From Paracoccus sp. IB05 (lineage in GTDB: Bacteria; Pseudomonadota; Alphaproteobacteria; Rhodobacterales; Rhodobacteraceae), in NCBI RefSeq assembly GCF_016405985.1, contig NZ_JAEFCF010000021.1, positions 1 through 64,000 of the forward strand: a stretch of 64,000 nt of DNA, read 5' to 3'. The translations under genes and the position numbers were made by a program. Positions 45,528 to 54,621 of this stretch are shown piece by piece. Under the pieces are notes generated by a model, which worked only from the letters and a program-made list of their open reading frames with translations, searched no databases and was not told the origin of the DNA. Numbering within the stretch: position 1 is the first letter of the stretch; each line of letters begins with the position of its first letter.

Positions 45528-45663
45528 ACAGCACCGCGCGCGAGACCGTTACCTGGCGCACCGCGTCGAGTTTTTGCAGCCGGGCGTCGAAAGCGGCATC
45601 GACATCGGGCTCGACGGCACGTTTCGCGGTCAGGCTGCGCAGAAATTCGAGTGCCTTGGTCAT
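45496..45663 (-). CDS. Small protein of 55 residues, antisense to the mipZ 3' end
   Basis: Begins MTKALEFLRSLTAKRAVEPD and ends SQQEA; helical, with a central segment VDAAFDARLQKLDAVRQVTV. GAAGGAA lies about 9 bases ahead of the ATG on the minus strand. Amino acid composition is ordinary rather than the Arg/Pro/Ala-rich type of false frames. It converges with mipZ with a 32-base overlap. No function can be assigned. Confidence 0.55.
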   Translation of the reverse strand: MTKALEFLRSLTAKRAVEPDVDAAFDARLQKLDAVRQVTVSRAVLFRTQPSQQEA

Positions 45664-45954
45664 GGGGGCGTTCCTTCAGTTCCTGGCCCGCTGCCGGCGT
45701 TGCGGCAGGCGACGGGCCTGTTCCTTTTCCTGAGCCTGAAGATCGCTGCGAACCGGGGCAGGTTTGTGGCAGCCTCCGGTTGAAACATGGGCCTTGGCCG
45801 TGGGGTTTCGGACAGACTGTTTCCGGTTGCGAAGGAATCCGCTGGTGCCCGGTGCGAATTCCGGGCAGGAAATCCTGCCGATGCGGAGGCCTGGCGGCGT
45901 CCTCCGGAAGCGGCAGAAATCCTGAGGGCGCGGCAGATGCCACAGGAGGCATCC
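45664..45954. other. Gap between the small gene and the matB remnant
   Basis: 291 bases. On the minus strand two overlapping frames run into the small gene, one ending ATGA with its start (ATG at 45787, 42 codons) and one ending RRLPQRRQRARN at 45676. Neither can be settled as real. No promoter pair was found. Confidence 0.35.
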
Positions 45955-46634
45955 ATCTCCAATATTTTGTATGACACGTGCTTTGCTCCCCTGGCAGATG
46001 GGAAGCACAACCTGATTGCGCTGGCCGATGGGCGGGGTATCAGCGCCGTGGTCTTTCATGAGATGCTGGCGCGAGCAGCGAACGCGCTCCTCTCGCCTGA
46101 GATCCGGCCGGGGGACCGCGTCGCGGTGCAGATCGCGAAAACGCCTGAAGCGCTCGCGGTCTGTGCCGGAACCGTCGCGGCAGGTGCGGTTCTTTTTGCC
46201 GCTCAACACCGCTTATGCCCTGGCCGAGATTGGCTATCTCCCGGAGATGCGTGGCGCGAATGTGTTTCAGGGTTACTGGCAGATGCCGGAGACCCCCCGA
46301 GGAACTGTATGAGTTGGTTCCTGACCGGCGACCTCGCGACGCGGAGGGCCATGTGAGGATCGTCGGGCGCGCGAAGGATCTGGTGATCACCGGCGGCTTC
46401 AACGTCTGCCCAAAAGATCTGGAGCTGATCCGCGACGAGGCGCAAGGCGTGCTGGCGCAGCGCCCCGGGGCAGATCCGGATCCGGCCACGATACTTGCCG
46501 CCCTGTCGGGGCAGATCGCCGGATTCACGCAGCCGAAAGCTGCCGTGGTGGTGGATGGACTGCCGCGCAACACCATAGGCCAGGGGCAAAAGAACCTGAT
46601 GCGTGACGCTGGCAAAGAGTGGTTCCGCACCTGA
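45955..46634 (+). pseudogene. matB: Malonyl-CoA synthetase (matB) pseudogene
   Basis: Pieces of one acyl-CoA ligase in three frames. Frame 1: SNILYDTCFAPLADG to RPGDRVAVQIAKTPEALAV. Frame 2 (from about 46195): FLPLNTAYALAEIGYLPE joined directly to GANVFQGYWQMPE, so about 300 residues with the adenylation core are missing. Frame 1 again: WFLTGDLAT. Then frame 3: EGHVRIVGRAKDLVITGGFN to DGLPRNTIGQGQKNLMRD. AGGAGG at 45943-45948 precedes ATC where ATG would be expected. MatB makes malonyl-CoA from malonate; this copy cannot. Confidence 0.85.
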
Positions 46635-46639
46635 CTGCC

Positions 46640-46755
46640 CGGGCAGGGGGCACTGCCCCCGTCGCCTGCGGCGACTCCCCCGGGATATTTAAGGACAGAA
46701 AATAGGAAAAAGAGATATTTTCTGTCCTTAAATATCCCCGCCGGAGGCTTCCTCC
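46640..46755. repeat. Dispersed inverted repeat, type B (copy B2)
   Basis: A perfect 23-bp inverted repeat: arm 46682-46704 (GGGATATTTAAGGACAGAAA...) with 46716-46738, loop 11 bases. Left of it GGGGGCACTGCCCCC and GTCGCCTGCGGCGAC hairpins, right of it CGCCGGAGGC. It fills the space between the matB remnant and the ArsR gene and supplies the end of the ArsR frame. Confidence 0.88.
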
Positions 46756-47108
46756 GGGGTAAGAGGCGCGGTTTCTGCTCCGGCGAGCTCGCTTGCCAGA
46801 AAACGTTCGAACTGGTCAAGGTCAAGAGGCTCGAACTGGCCAAAGGCCTGCATCCAGACCGAGGCGCCGCGCAGGGCATCGGGCTCGAGTTTGCACCAGA
46901 TCACCCTCCCGCGCCGCTCCCGCGTGATCAGCCCGGCATCCGCGAGCACGCCAAGATGTTTCGACACGGCTGCAAGGCTTATCTCGAACGGATGCGCCAC
47001 ATCGGTCACTGCCATATCATCTTCGAGCAGCATCGCGAGGATCGCGCGCCGCGTCGGATCGGCGAGGGCGGCGAAGACGAGGTCCAGCTGGGCGGAGGCG
47101 GAAAGCAT
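46728..47108 (-). CDS. ArsR-family transcriptional regulator
   Basis: 126 residues from the ATG at 47108 (MLSASAQLDLVFAALADPTR). Winged helix: TRRAILAMLLEDDMAVTDVA, recognition helix EISLAAVSKHLGVLADAGLI, wing RRGRVIWCKLEP. No metal-binding Cys motif in helix 3 (it has no ELCVC), so it is not a typical metal sensor; such forms are often paired with an AHSA1/SRPBCC gene, which is absent. The last residues (EEASGGDI) and stop come from the repeat B2. Confidence 0.85.
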   Translation of the reverse strand: MLSASAQLDLVFAALADPTRRAILAMLLEDDMAVTDVAHPFEISLAAVSKHLGVLADAGLITRERRGRVIWCKLEPDALRGASVWMQAFGQFEPLDLDQFERFLASELAGAETAPLTPEEASGGDI

Positions 47109-47152
47109 GTCGCAGTATCGCGGCCAGGGCGGGCAGGCGCAACCGGCGATAG

Positions 47153-47168
47153 TCAACCGTTTCGTTGA
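47153..47168. promoter_or_regulatory. Possible ArsR operator
   Basis: TCAAC-CGTTTC-GTTGA, an inverted repeat with 5-base arms, 45 bases upstream of the ArsR start. It may be the autoregulatory site; short arms make this weak. Confidence 0.35.
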
Positions 47169-47291
47169 ATATTGAAGCGGCGTGCAAATCGCGATCCTGC
47201 GCCCGCGGGGAGCGGAGAAAAGATAGGTTGCGAATCTCATATGCGCATAATTTCAATGGGTTGTTCTGAGATATCCCGCGTTCACGCAAGG

Positions 47292-47320
47292 TTGACACCC
47301 TCCCCCCCGCCGCATAGAAC
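47292..47320 (+). promoter_or_regulatory. Promoter of the ATP synthase F0 operon
   Basis: TTGACA at 47292-47297, a 17-base C-rich spacer, TAGAAC at 47315-47320, 28 bases before the atpI start. A consensus -35 with ideal spacing. Confidence 0.65.
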
Positions 47321-47347
47321 CCTCGCAAATGTCATGGGGTGGCGAAA

Positions 47348-47716
47348 ATGGCTTCGGAACCCGATCCCGACAGGCTCAGGGCGCTGGAAAAGCGGCTTGG
47401 TGATCTGCGGGGCAAGCCGAAGTCGGACAAGACCTCTGTGGCAAAGGGCCTCTCGCATGGCGAGCTTGCCTGGAGAATGGTGATCGAACTTGCGACCGGC
47501 ATCATCGTCGGAACCGGGATCGGTTATGGGCTGGACAAGCTGTTCGGCACGATCCCGTTCCTCCTGGTGATCTTCTCGCTCCTGGGGTTTGCCGCGGGGG
47601 TGCGCACCATGATGGGCACCGCGCGGGAAGTGGCGGAAAAACGTGCGGCTGAGGCCGCAAGGGATGACAAGGCGGCAAAGGCAGAGGCCGGCGCCGCATC
47701 GGGTGAAGGGAACTGA
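47348..47716 (+). CDS. atpI: ATP synthase protein I (AtpI family)
   Basis: 122 residues. Two membrane segments ([20 protein letters not shown] and [15 protein letters not shown]) with the Gly-rich AtpI motif, a charged N-terminus and an Ala/Glu tail. AtpI is thought to help c-ring assembly or Mg uptake. ATG at 47348 has GGGGTGG eight bases upstream; a GTG at 47339 is the alternative. atpB follows after two bases. Confidence 0.92.
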   Translation: MASEPDPDRLRALEKRLGDLRGKPKSDKTSVAKGLSHGELAWRMVIELATGIIVGTGIGYGLDKLFGTIPFLLVIFSLLGFAAGVRTMMGTAREVAEKRAAEAARDDKAAKAEAGAASGEGN

Positions 47717-47718
47717 TC

Positions 47719-48480
47719 GTGGCGGCAGAAGGCACGGCTGAGGGCGGAAGCGGTTTTTCGATCCATCCGATGGATCAGTTCATTGTGAAACCCCTTTGGG
47801 GCGACGGTCCTGTGGGCACGTTCACGGTGACCAATGTGACGCTGTGGATGGGGGTCGCACTTCTGTGCGTCTTCGCGCTTTTCGTGCTGGCGACCCGCCA
47901 TCGCGGCATCATCCCGACCCGTCTGCAATCGGTCGCCGAAGTGTTTTACGGCTTTATCCATAACATGGTTGAAGAAGTCGCCGGCCATGACGGGGTGAAG
48001 TATTTCCCCTATGTCATGACGCTTTTCCTCTTCATCCTGCTCTCGAACCTCCTTGGCCTTTTGCCGATGAGCTTCACCACCACCTCGCATGTCGCCGTGA
48101 CCGCGTCGCTTGCGCTTCTGGTGTTCTTCGGCGTTACCCTGATCGGGATCGCCCGCAAGGGTCTGGGCTTCTTCTCGATGTTCTGGGTTTCCTCGGCGCC
48201 GCTCGCGCTGCGCCCGGTGCTCGCGGTGATTGAGATCATCTCTTACATCATGCGCCCGGTGTCCCATTCGATCCGTCTTGCAGGTAACCTGCTGGCAGGT
48301 CACGCCGTTCTCAAAGTTTTCGCGGGCTTTGCCTCGATGGCGATCATCTCGCCGCTCGCGATCGCAGGTGCCGTTGGCATCTACGCGCTCGAGGTGCTCG
48401 TGGCCTTCGTTCAGGCCTATGTCTTCACCATTCTGACCTGCGTCTATCTGAAAGACGCTGTGGGCGACGCGCATCACTAA
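47719..48480 (+). CDS. atpB: ATP synthase F0 subunit a
   Basis: 253 residues from GTG ([19 protein letters not shown]). The proton half-channel subunit; the essential Arg lies in [15 protein letters not shown] in the penultimate helix region. [20 protein letters not shown] and [21 protein letters not shown] are also typical. Part of atpI-atpB-atpE-b'-b. Confidence 0.97.
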   Translation: MAAEGTAEGGSGFSIHPMDQFIVKPLWGDGPVGTFTVTNVTLWMGVALLCVFALFVLATRHRGIIPTRLQSVAEVFYGFIHNMVEEVAGHDGVKYFPYVMTLFLFILLSNLLGLLPMSFTTTSHVAVTASLALLVFFGVTLIGIARKGLGFFSMFWVSSAPLALRPVLAVIEIISYIMRPVSHSIRLAGNLLAGHAVLKVFAGFASMAIISPLAIAGAVGIYALEVLVAFVQAYVFTILTCVYLKDAVGDAHH

Positions 48481-48541
48481 GCGTCACCCCTGACGGTCCG
48501 AACCTCAACTCAGCCAAATCCAAATACAGGAGTATTCGACC

Positions 48542-48778
48542 ATGGAAGGCGAAATCGCAGCTCTCGGCAAATACATCGGCGCTGGCCTCGCGGCTTTCGG
48601 TCTCGGCGGCGCTGGCATCGGTGTGGGTAACATCGTCGGCAACTTCCTCGCCGGCGCTCTGCGCAACCCTTCGGCCGCTCCGGGCCAGACCGCCAACCTC
48701 TTCGTTGGTATCGCTTTCGCAGAAGCACTCGGGATCTTCTCGTTCCTGATCGCTCTGCTGCTGATGTTCGCAGTCTGA
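48542..48778 (+). CDS. atpE: ATP synthase F0 subunit c
   Basis: 78 residues, two membrane helices joined by the polar loop RNPSA (41-45). The proton-carrying carboxylate is Glu61 in [13 protein letters not shown]. The Gly motif [10 protein letters not shown] in helix 1 favours protons; no sodium-site Gln/Glu pattern. AGGAGTATT precedes the ATG. A 61-base gap before it is common for this highly expressed subunit. Confidence 0.98.
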   Translation: MEGEIAALGKYIGAGLAAFGLGGAGIGVGNIVGNFLAGALRNPSAAPGQTANLFVGIAFAEALGIFSFLIALLLMFAV

Positions 48779-48864
48779 TCTGCTTCTGACGTAAAAGTGG
48801 GAAGCGGCGCGGGTCGGAGACGGCTGGCGCCCTTCCTGTTCAGAAGGGATCGACGGAGAGCAGA

Positions 48865-49416
48865 ATGGCAACGGAAACCCACGGCGTTAACTGGCATGCA
48901 GAATGCCTTTATGACGCGGGCGGCGCCAAAGGGATGCCGCAGCTCTGCACCGACTGGATGCCCAACCAGATCTTCTGGCTTGCGGTCGCCCTGGTGGTGT
49001 TGTTCGTGATCCTCTCGCGCATTGCCCTGCCGCGCATCGGCGCGGTGCTGGCCGAGCGCAAGGGAACGATCACCAATGATCTCGCCGCAGCCGAAGAGCT
49101 GAAGCTCAAGGCACTCGAGGCCGAGAAAGCCTATAACGAGGCGCTGGCCACGGCCCGCACCGAGGCCGGGAAGATCATCGCGGCGGCGAAGGCCGAAATC
49201 CAGAAAGACCTGGATGCGGCGACTGCGAAGGCCGATGTCGAGATCACCGCACGGGCTGCAGAGTCCGAGGCGAAGATCGCCGAGATCCGGGCCGGTGCTG
49301 AAGAGGCGGTTCAGGCTGTCGCGAAAGACACCGCGAAGGAACTGGTTGCAGCGCTTGGCGGCTCCGCCGATGCGCGGTCGGTAACGGCGGCGATTGCTGC
49401 CCGGCTGAAAGGGTAA
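48865..49416 (+). CDS. atpF2: ATP synthase F0 subunit b'
   Basis: 183 residues. One membrane helix ([20 protein letters not shown], about 37-56) and a long coiled coil of the peripheral stalk. The 35-residue N-terminal extension with three Cys before the helix is typical of b' in Rhodobacteraceae. It pairs with the b subunit encoded 4 bases downstream. Confidence 0.95.
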   Translation: MATETHGVNWHAECLYDAGGAKGMPQLCTDWMPNQIFWLAVALVVLFVILSRIALPRIGAVLAERKGTITNDLAAAEELKLKALEAEKAYNEALATARTEAGKIIAAAKAEIQKDLDAATAKADVEITARAAESEAKIAEIRAGAEEAVQAVAKDTAKELVAALGGSADARSVTAAIAARLKG

Positions 49417-49420
49417 GGCG

Positions 49421-49981
49421 ATGAAAAAGCTTCTCATCACTGCCGCAGCCCTTGTGAGCGCGACGCCCGCCCTCGCGGCTTCGGGTCCGTTCTTCTCGCT
49501 CGGGAATACCGACTTCGTCGTCCTGATCGCCTTCCTGATCTTCGTCGGTATCCTGATCTATGCAGGTGTTCCGGGGTTGCTCGGGCGGCTTCTCGATAAG
49601 CGTGCGGTCGCGATCAAGGCCGAGCTGGACGAGGCAAGGGCGCTGCGCGAAGAGGCCAAGTCGATCCTCGCTTCCTATGAGCGCAAGCAAAAGGAAGTGA
49701 TCGAACAGTCGGACCGCATCGTGGCTTCGGCCAAAGAGGAGGCCCGGGCCGCTGCCGACAAGGCGCGTGCGGATCTGGCCATCTCGATCGAGCGCCGGCT
49801 GAAGGCTGCCGAAGAGCAGATCGCTCTGGCAGAACAGACTGCCGTTCGTCAGGTGCGCGAGCGCGCCGTGGCGGTTGCGATTGCGGCGGCAGGCGACCTG
49901 CTGGCGAAGAACAGCACCGAAGACTGGGCGGCTGCGTCGATTGAAGACGCGATTGCCCAGGTCGATGCCAGGCTGCACTGA
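49421..49981 (+). CDS. atpF: ATP synthase F0 subunit b
   Basis: 186 residues. A leader-like N-terminus (MKKLLITAAALVSATPALA) precedes the membrane helix (FVVLIAFLIFVGILIYAGV), then a coiled-coil stalk rich in Ala/Glu/Lys. Photosynthetic and related bacteria have b and b' as a heterodimer. The F1 genes are not in the window. A terminator follows. Confidence 0.96.
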   Translation: MKKLLITAAALVSATPALAASGPFFSLGNTDFVVLIAFLIFVGILIYAGVPGLLGRLLDKRAVAIKAELDEARALREEAKSILASYERKQKEVIEQSDRIVASAKEEARAAADKARADLAISIERRLKAAEEQIALAEQTAVRQVRERAVAVAIAAAGDLLAKNSTEDWAAASIEDAIAQVDARLH

Positions 49982-49999
49982 TCGGCGAAACAGAATTGA

Positions 50000-50033
50000 A
50001 AAAGCCCCGCAGCATCTGCTGCGGGGCTTTTTC
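50000..50033 (+). terminator. Terminator of the F0 operon
   Basis: AAAAAGCCCCGCAGCA-TC-TGCTGCGGGGCTTTTT, a near-perfect stem with A and T tracts on both sides, so it could also serve the minus-strand trpF transcript. Confidence 0.92.
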
Positions 50034-50073
50034 ATTTTGGAGAAATCGCCGGTCCTGGCCGGTCCTGATCGTG

Positions 50074-50748
50074 TCAGCGCAGTTTCGGAACCGCCGGTTC
50101 CACCGGGCCAAGGGCCGCGCGGGCAAATGTGCCGATCCGACCCAGATCCTTGATGCCCGGCGCAGTTTCCACGCCCGAAGACACGTCGACCTGGCGCGCA
50201 TTGGTCAGGCGTATCGCTTCGGCTACATTTTCGGGGGTCAACCCACCCGCGAGCATCCAGGGCTTCAGCCAGCGCCGTTGCGCCACCAGCCGCCAGTCAA
50301 AGCTCAGCCCGTTGCCGCCGGGCAGGGCGGTCCCTTTGGGCGGTTTCGCGTCGATCAGCAGCTGATCTGCCACCAGCGCATAATCCATCAGCGGCGCCAG
50401 ATCGCCCTCATCCGCCACGCCCACCGCCTTCATCACCGGCAGGCCGAAGCGCGCACGGATCTCTGACACGCGCTCAGGCGTCTCGCTGCCATGCAGCTGC
50501 AGCATATCAATGGGCACTTCGGCCAGGATATTGTCGAGCAGGCTGTCATCAGCATCGACCACAAGCGCCACCTTGCACAGGCCCTCAGGCGCGATCAGCG
50601 CAGCCTCACGGGCCTCTGTCAGCGAGACATGGCGCGGGGACCTGGGAAAGAAGACAAAGCCCACATAGGCGGCTCCTGCGGCGGCAGCGGCAGTGACTTC
50701 GGCTGCATGGCGCAAGCCGCAGATCTTTACCCGGATGGGAGAGCTCAC
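50074..50748 (-). CDS. trpF: Phosphoribosylanthranilate isomerase
   Basis: 224 residues, TIM barrel, third step of tryptophan synthesis from anthranilate. The catalytic Cys10 is in [32 protein letters not shown] and [14 protein letters not shown] are the other signature loops. Starts four bases into the lapA end (ATGA). trpB lies 5 kb away on the other strand, so the trp genes are dispersed. Confidence 0.96.
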   Translation of the reverse strand: MSSPIRVKICGLRHAAEVTAAAAAGAAYVGFVFFPRSPRHVSLTEAREAALIAPEGLCKVALVVDADDSLLDNILAEVPIDMLQLHGSETPERVSEIRARFGLPVMKAVGVADEGDLAPLMDYALVADQLLIDAKPPKGTALPGGNGLSFDWRLVAQRRWLKPWMLAGGLTPENVAEAIRLTNARQVDVSSGVETAPGIKDLGRIGTFARAALGPVEPAVPKLR

Positions 50749-51107
50749 TTCCGCCCGTCCCCGGCGAGAATCGCAAGAACCTCGTCCCGGGGCGGAACGG
50801 AATTGCTGTCTTTCAGGACGGCGAGTTCTTTCTCAAGCCGCGCCACGGTTTTGGTCTGGACCTTTGCCGCCTGGCGTATCCGCATCTCGCGCATCCATTC
50901 CCAGATGAAGCCGACCAGGATGCCGATGGCCACCGATCCGAGGATCACCACAAAAAGCGGGATCGACCAGCCACCGGTGGTGCCGAGAATATTGCCGATG
51001 CCTTCGGGCAAAAGCCGCAACTGCACCTGTCCGCGATTGGCAAGGGCAAGGGTCAGAAGCACGAGGCCGGTGATACCGATGAAGATAAAGCGCAGGTAAC
51101 GCAGCAT
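50745..51107 (-). CDS. LapA-domain membrane protein
   Basis: 120 residues. Two membrane segments ([18 protein letters not shown] and [20 protein letters not shown]) and a charged helical tail, the layout of LapA/YciS (DUF1049) proteins, which in E. coli help LPS assembly and LpxC control. It is upstream of and overlaps trpF by four bases. Confidence 0.85.
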   Translation of the reverse strand: MLRYLRFIFIGITGLVLLTLALANRGQVQLRLLPEGIGNILGTTGGWSIPLFVVILGSVAIGILVGFIWEWMREMRIRQAAKVQTKTVARLEKELAVLKDSNSVPPRDEVLAILAGDGRK

Positions 51108-51205
51108 GATCCGCTATCCGTCAGTCAGGAACCGGGCAGGCAAAGCCTGCCCCTTGGCCGGAATATCGGGCTTAACGCGGCGCTGTTCAACCCGGCTTGC
51201 GCCGA

Positions 51206-51487
51206 TCAGCGGCCGTTCAGCCGGTCGCGCAGCAATTTGCCGGTCTTGAAGAAGGGGACGCGCTTGTCCTCGACCTCGACGGCCTCGCCGGTGCGCGGGT
51301 TGCGGCCGGTGCGGGCGTCCCGCTCTTTGACCGAGAAGGCGCCGAAGCCGCGCAATTCGACCCGGTCGCCGCGCGACAGCGCTTCGATGATCTCTTCGAA
51401 AACCGTGTTCACGATCCGCTCAACATGGCGTTGGGTCAGATGCGGGTTCTCGTCTGCGATCTTCTGGATCAGTTCCGAGCGGATCAT
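51206..51487 (-). CDS. ihfB: Integration host factor subunit beta
   Basis: 93 residues of the HU/IHF fold. IHF bends DNA at specific sites as a heterodimer with IhfA. The DNA-arm signature [20 protein letters not shown] with the intercalating Pro is intact. IhfB-like start [17 protein letters not shown]. Lies between rpsA and lapA as in many Rhodobacteraceae. Confidence 0.95.
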   Translation of the reverse strand: MIRSELIQKIADENPHLTQRHVERIVNTVFEEIIEALSRGDRVELRGFGAFSVKERDARTGRNPRTGEAVEVEDKRVPFFKTGKLLRDRLNGR

Positions 51488-51730
51488 CCGGTCACTCCCC
51501 TTCGCGACATTGTTTCGGCCAGGGTGTGGCAGTCAGCCCTGGCGCGTCTGTGATCATAAAAGCAGAAAATGCGGATGAGGCAAATGAAAACAAGCACCTG
51601 GCTGCTATGAGACCCGGTGACCCGGTGCTGAAAAGCCGCTTGATGGTGCGATTGAGCCCTTCGTCCGCCCGTGGCGGCACCCGGATCCGGTCTGCGACGG
51701 CGCTGGCCCGCGAATCGGGCACGCGCAAAA
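51488..51730. other. Intergenic region between ihfB and the rpsA terminator
   Basis: No gene is supported. A short TATGAT-like -10 for ihfB lies at 51553-51558 on the minus strand, but no -35 fits its spacing. A protease gene often found here in relatives is absent, by recollection. Confidence 0.35.
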
Positions 51731-51763
51731 GAAAAAGGCCAGGGAGGATTTCCCCGGCCTTTC
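51731..51763 (-). terminator. Terminator of rpsA
   Basis: Read on the minus strand: AAAGGCCGGGG-AAATC-CTCCCTGGCCTTTTTCT, a stem with one bulge and a T run, 65 bases after the rpsA stop. Confidence 0.8.
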
Positions 51764-51827
51764 CTGTCTTATTCTCTCAAGGGCTGTGAGGCCGCCAATT
51801 GGTTCTGGCGGCGCTTCAGCCTTTGGT

Positions 51828-53507
51828 TCAGCGGTCGCCCTTCAGCGCGGCGCCGAGGATGTCGCCGAGCGAAGCGCCCGAATCCGAGGAACCGTATTGC
51901 TGAACAGCTTCCTGCTCTTCGGCGATCTCGCGTGCCTTGATCGACAGACCCAGCTTGCGGGTCTTCGAATCGACATTGGTCACGCGCACATCGACCTTGT
52001 CACCGACCGAGAAGCGCTCGGGGCGCTGGTCGGCGCGGTCACGTGCAAGATCCGAACGACGGATGAAGTTCTTCATGCCGTTGTAATCGACCTCGACGCC
52101 GCCTTCTTCGATGGCGGTGATGGTCACGGTGATGATCGAACCGCGCTTCACGCCGTCAACAGCTTCCGAGAAGGTGTCCTCGCCCAGAGCCTTGATCGAG
52201 AGCGAGATCCGCTCTTTGTCGATGTCGACTTCCGAGACCGCTGCCTTGACGATGTCGCCCTTGCGGTATTCCTGGATGGCCTCTTCGCCGCGCTTGTCCC
52301 AGGACAGGTCGGAGAGGTGAACCATGCCGTCGATGTCGTTGTCGAGGCCAACGAACAGACCGAATTCGGTGATGTTCTTGACTTCGCCTTCGATGGTCGA
52401 GCCAACCGGATGGGTCTCAGCAAAGACTTCCCACGGATTGCGCATGGTCTGCTTGAGGCCGAGGGAAACGCGACGCTTGGCCGAGTCGATCTCGAGAACC
52501 ATGACTTCGACTTCCTGCGAGGTCGAAACGATCTTGCCGGGATGCACGTTCTTTTTGGTCCAGGACATTTCCGAGACGTGAACGAGACCCTCGACACCGG
52601 CTTCCAGCTCCACAAAGGCGCCGTAATCGGTGATATTGGTGACGCGGCCTTTGTGGACCGACGAGATCGGATAGGCTTTTTCCACCGCATCCCACGGATC
52701 GTTCTGGAGCTGCTTCATGCCCAGGCTGATACGGTGGGTTTCTTTGTTGATCTTGATGACCTGGACCTTGATGGTCTCGCCGATCGACAGGATCTCCGAC
52801 GGATGGTTGACGCGGCGCCATGCCATGTCGGTGACGTGCAGAAGGCCGTCAACGCCGCCGAGGTCAACGAAGGCACCATATTCGGTGATGTTCTTGACCA
52901 CGCCGTCCACAACCTGACCTTCGTGCAGGTTGCCGATGACTTCTGCGCGCTGTTCGGCGCGGCTCTCTTCGAGGATCGCACGACGCGACACGACGATATT
53001 GCCACGACGACGATCCATTTTCAGGATCTGGAACGGCTGCTTCATACCCATCAGCGGGCCGGCATCGCGCACCGGGCGCACGTCAACCTGGCTGCCCGGA
53101 AGGAAGGCAACAGCGCCGCCCAGGTCCACGGTGAAGCCGCCTTTGACGCGGCCGAAGATCGCGCCTTCGACGCGGATCTCGTCAGCATAGGCTTTCTCAA
53201 GACGATCCCAGGCCTCTTCGCGGCGGGCTTTCTCGCGCGAGATGACAGCTTCGCCACGGGCATTCTCGACGCGGTCCAGATAGACCTCGACGGTGTCGCC
53301 AACATTGATCGACGGAGCTTCGCCGGGATTAGCGAATTCTTTCAGATCGACGCGGCCTTCCATTTTGTAGCCGACATCGATGATGGCCTGGCCCGCTTCG
53401 ATAGCGATGACCTTGCCTTTGACGACAGTACCCTCGTCGGGGGTGTCAATTTCGAAGCTTTCCGCAAGCAGGGCTTCGAATTCGTCCATAGCGTTTTTAG
53501 CGCACAT
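51828..53507 (-). CDS. rpsA: 30S ribosomal protein S1
   Basis: 559 residues with six S1 (OB-fold) repeats. S1 captures and unfolds mRNA for initiation. Repeat signatures include AFVDLGGVDGLLHVTDMAW, AFVELEAGVEGLVHVSEMSW and LFVGLDNDIDGMVHLSDLSW. The start MCAKNAMDEFEALLAES follows AAAAGGAAAA; the in-frame Met at residue 7 is a second option. It is led by a strong promoter. Confidence 0.97.
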   Translation of the reverse strand: MCAKNAMDEFEALLAESFEIDTPDEGTVVKGKVIAIEAGQAIIDVGYKMEGRVDLKEFANPGEAPSINVGDTVEVYLDRVENARGEAVISREKARREEAWDRLEKAYADEIRVEGAIFGRVKGGFTVDLGGAVAFLPGSQVDVRPVRDAGPLMGMKQPFQILKMDRRRGNIVVSRRAILEESRAEQRAEVIGNLHEGQVVDGVVKNITEYGAFVDLGGVDGLLHVTDMAWRRVNHPSEILSIGETIKVQVIKINKETHRISLGMKQLQNDPWDAVEKAYPISSVHKGRVTNITDYGAFVELEAGVEGLVHVSEMSWTKKNVHPGKIVSTSQEVEVMVLEIDSAKRRVSLGLKQTMRNPWEVFAETHPVGSTIEGEVKNITEFGLFVGLDNDIDGMVHLSDLSWDKRGEEAIQEYRKGDIVKAAVSEVDIDKERISLSIKALGEDTFSEAVDGVKRGSIITVTITAIEEGGVEVDYNGMKNFIRRSDLARDRADQRPERFSVGDKVDVRVTNVDSKTRKLGLSIKAREIAEEQEAVQQYGSSDSGASLGDILGAALKGDR

Positions 53508-53600
53508 AAGAGGTGTTTTCCTTTTGATGGTTTTCTGGCCATGCGGTTGGCTCCGCCGGTCTTTGGTGGCCCCGCGCGCGACTCGGGCGCAGGATGCGGT

Positions 53601-53629
53601 CCTATAGCGGCAAAGTCCCGTCAGGGCAA
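53601..53629 (-). promoter_or_regulatory. Promoter of rpsA
   Basis: On the minus strand TTGCCC (53624-53629), a 17-base spacer, TATAGG (53601-53606), about 95 bases before rpsA. Same pattern as the rplO candidate. Confidence 0.65.
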
Positions 53630-53655
53630 GCTCCGCCCCCCTTTGCCGCCCTGAT

Positions 53656-54621
53656 TCACTGCCCGGGCGGCGGGTTCAGGCCCAGCCGGACGGCGTCAAA
53701 GCCCGCTTTGGCAAAAATCGCCAGCAAGCGGGGCGCGAAGTCTGGGGATTTCGCATCAAGGCATTGGCTGAAATACCAGTAAAGCGCCTTTGCCGCATCG
53801 GGCGGCGCCGCCAGCACGCGCTCTGCCAGGGCGGCGAATTCTCCGGGTCGTGATGCGGTGGGGAAGAAATGGTGAAAATCCGACCAGCCGAACAGAACCC
53901 CCGGCTTTTCATGTAAAAGCCCCTCAATCGAGGCCGCTGAATTGACCGAGACCGTCAGCGCGCAGGCCTCGAGGACATCGTGGATATTGGCCTCTGTCGC
54001 GATCACCTCATAGCCAGCCGCCCGCGCCGCCGAAATGGCCGCCTGGCCGCTTTCCGGGTCAAGCGGATGCGGTTTGGCCACCACCGGGCGCCCTCCCGCC
54101 CCGGCACAGACCCCGATCAGCATCTCGTCATAACCACAGGCTGCCTGCATCAGGCGCTGCGGCGCTGGCCCCTGCAGGAAGACCGCAATGCAGCCCTCGG
54201 GCAGTTGCGCATGGTCCCGCGCCTGGCGATAGCGCGACAGGCGCGGCGTGACGAAACGGGCGCGCAGCAGGTCAAAATAGTCCGCCGCGACACCAGGATC
54301 GATCCTTTTCGGCTTATAAAGGCGCATCCCGATGCTGCTTTCCGCCTGGATCCCGCGCGGATCGACATGAAAGAAACCGTCAAGATAGGCGGTCGCCGCG
54401 TTCAGCACCGCAGGCCGCTGTATCCTGCCATTTTCAACGATATGCAGATCTTCAGCCGAAACCATCTTATAGTCGGCCCGCTTCAGCTGCGGCGCCAGCA
54501 CGACTTCACCGCCGAACCTGGTGATCACCGACAGGATCTCTTCGTAAAGCAGCGGCCCGCGCCGCCGGTCAAGCCGATCCCGAAACCGCTGCGGCAGATG
54601 CAGCACCACTTTCGCCGGCAT
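53656..54621 (-). CDS. Capsule-polysaccharide-type glycosyltransferase-like protein
   Basis: 321 residues. The C-terminal half resembles the capsular polysaccharide synthesis (KpsC/KpsS-like) group: VVAKPHPLDPESGQAA, then VSVNSAASIEGLLHEKPGVLFG. The family transfers Kdo or related sugars; the exact role here is unknown. Its ATG directly abuts the cmk stop (TGAATG), so the two are translated as a unit. Confidence 0.6.
   Translation of the reverse strand: MPAKVVLHLPQRFRDRLDRRRGPLLYEEILSVITRFGGEVVLAPQLKRADYKMVSAEDLHIVENGRIQRPAVLNAATAYLDGFFHVDPRGIQAESSIGMRLYKPKRIDPGVAADYFDLLRARFVTPRLSRYRQARDHAQLPEGCIAVFLQGPAPQRLMQAACGYDEMLIGVCAGAGGRPVVAKPHPLDPESGQAAISAARAAGYEVIATEANIHDVLEACALTVSVNSAASIEGLLHEKPGVLFGWSDFHHFFPTASRPGEFAALAERVLAAPPDAAKALYWYFSQCLDAKSPDFAPRLLAIFAKAGFDAVRLGLNPPPGQ

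Noticed and set aside
45787-46356. 190-codon frame as a complete gene
   Set aside because: Only its middle part resembles MatB, and the 5' part is unrelated filler before AGGAGG; it is a read through a pseudogene.
51786-53654. 622-codon open frame antisense to rpsA
   Set aside because: Mirrors the S1 repeats in its Asp/Val/Phe-rich pattern; the real gene on the minus strand has a promoter, ribosome binding site and terminator.
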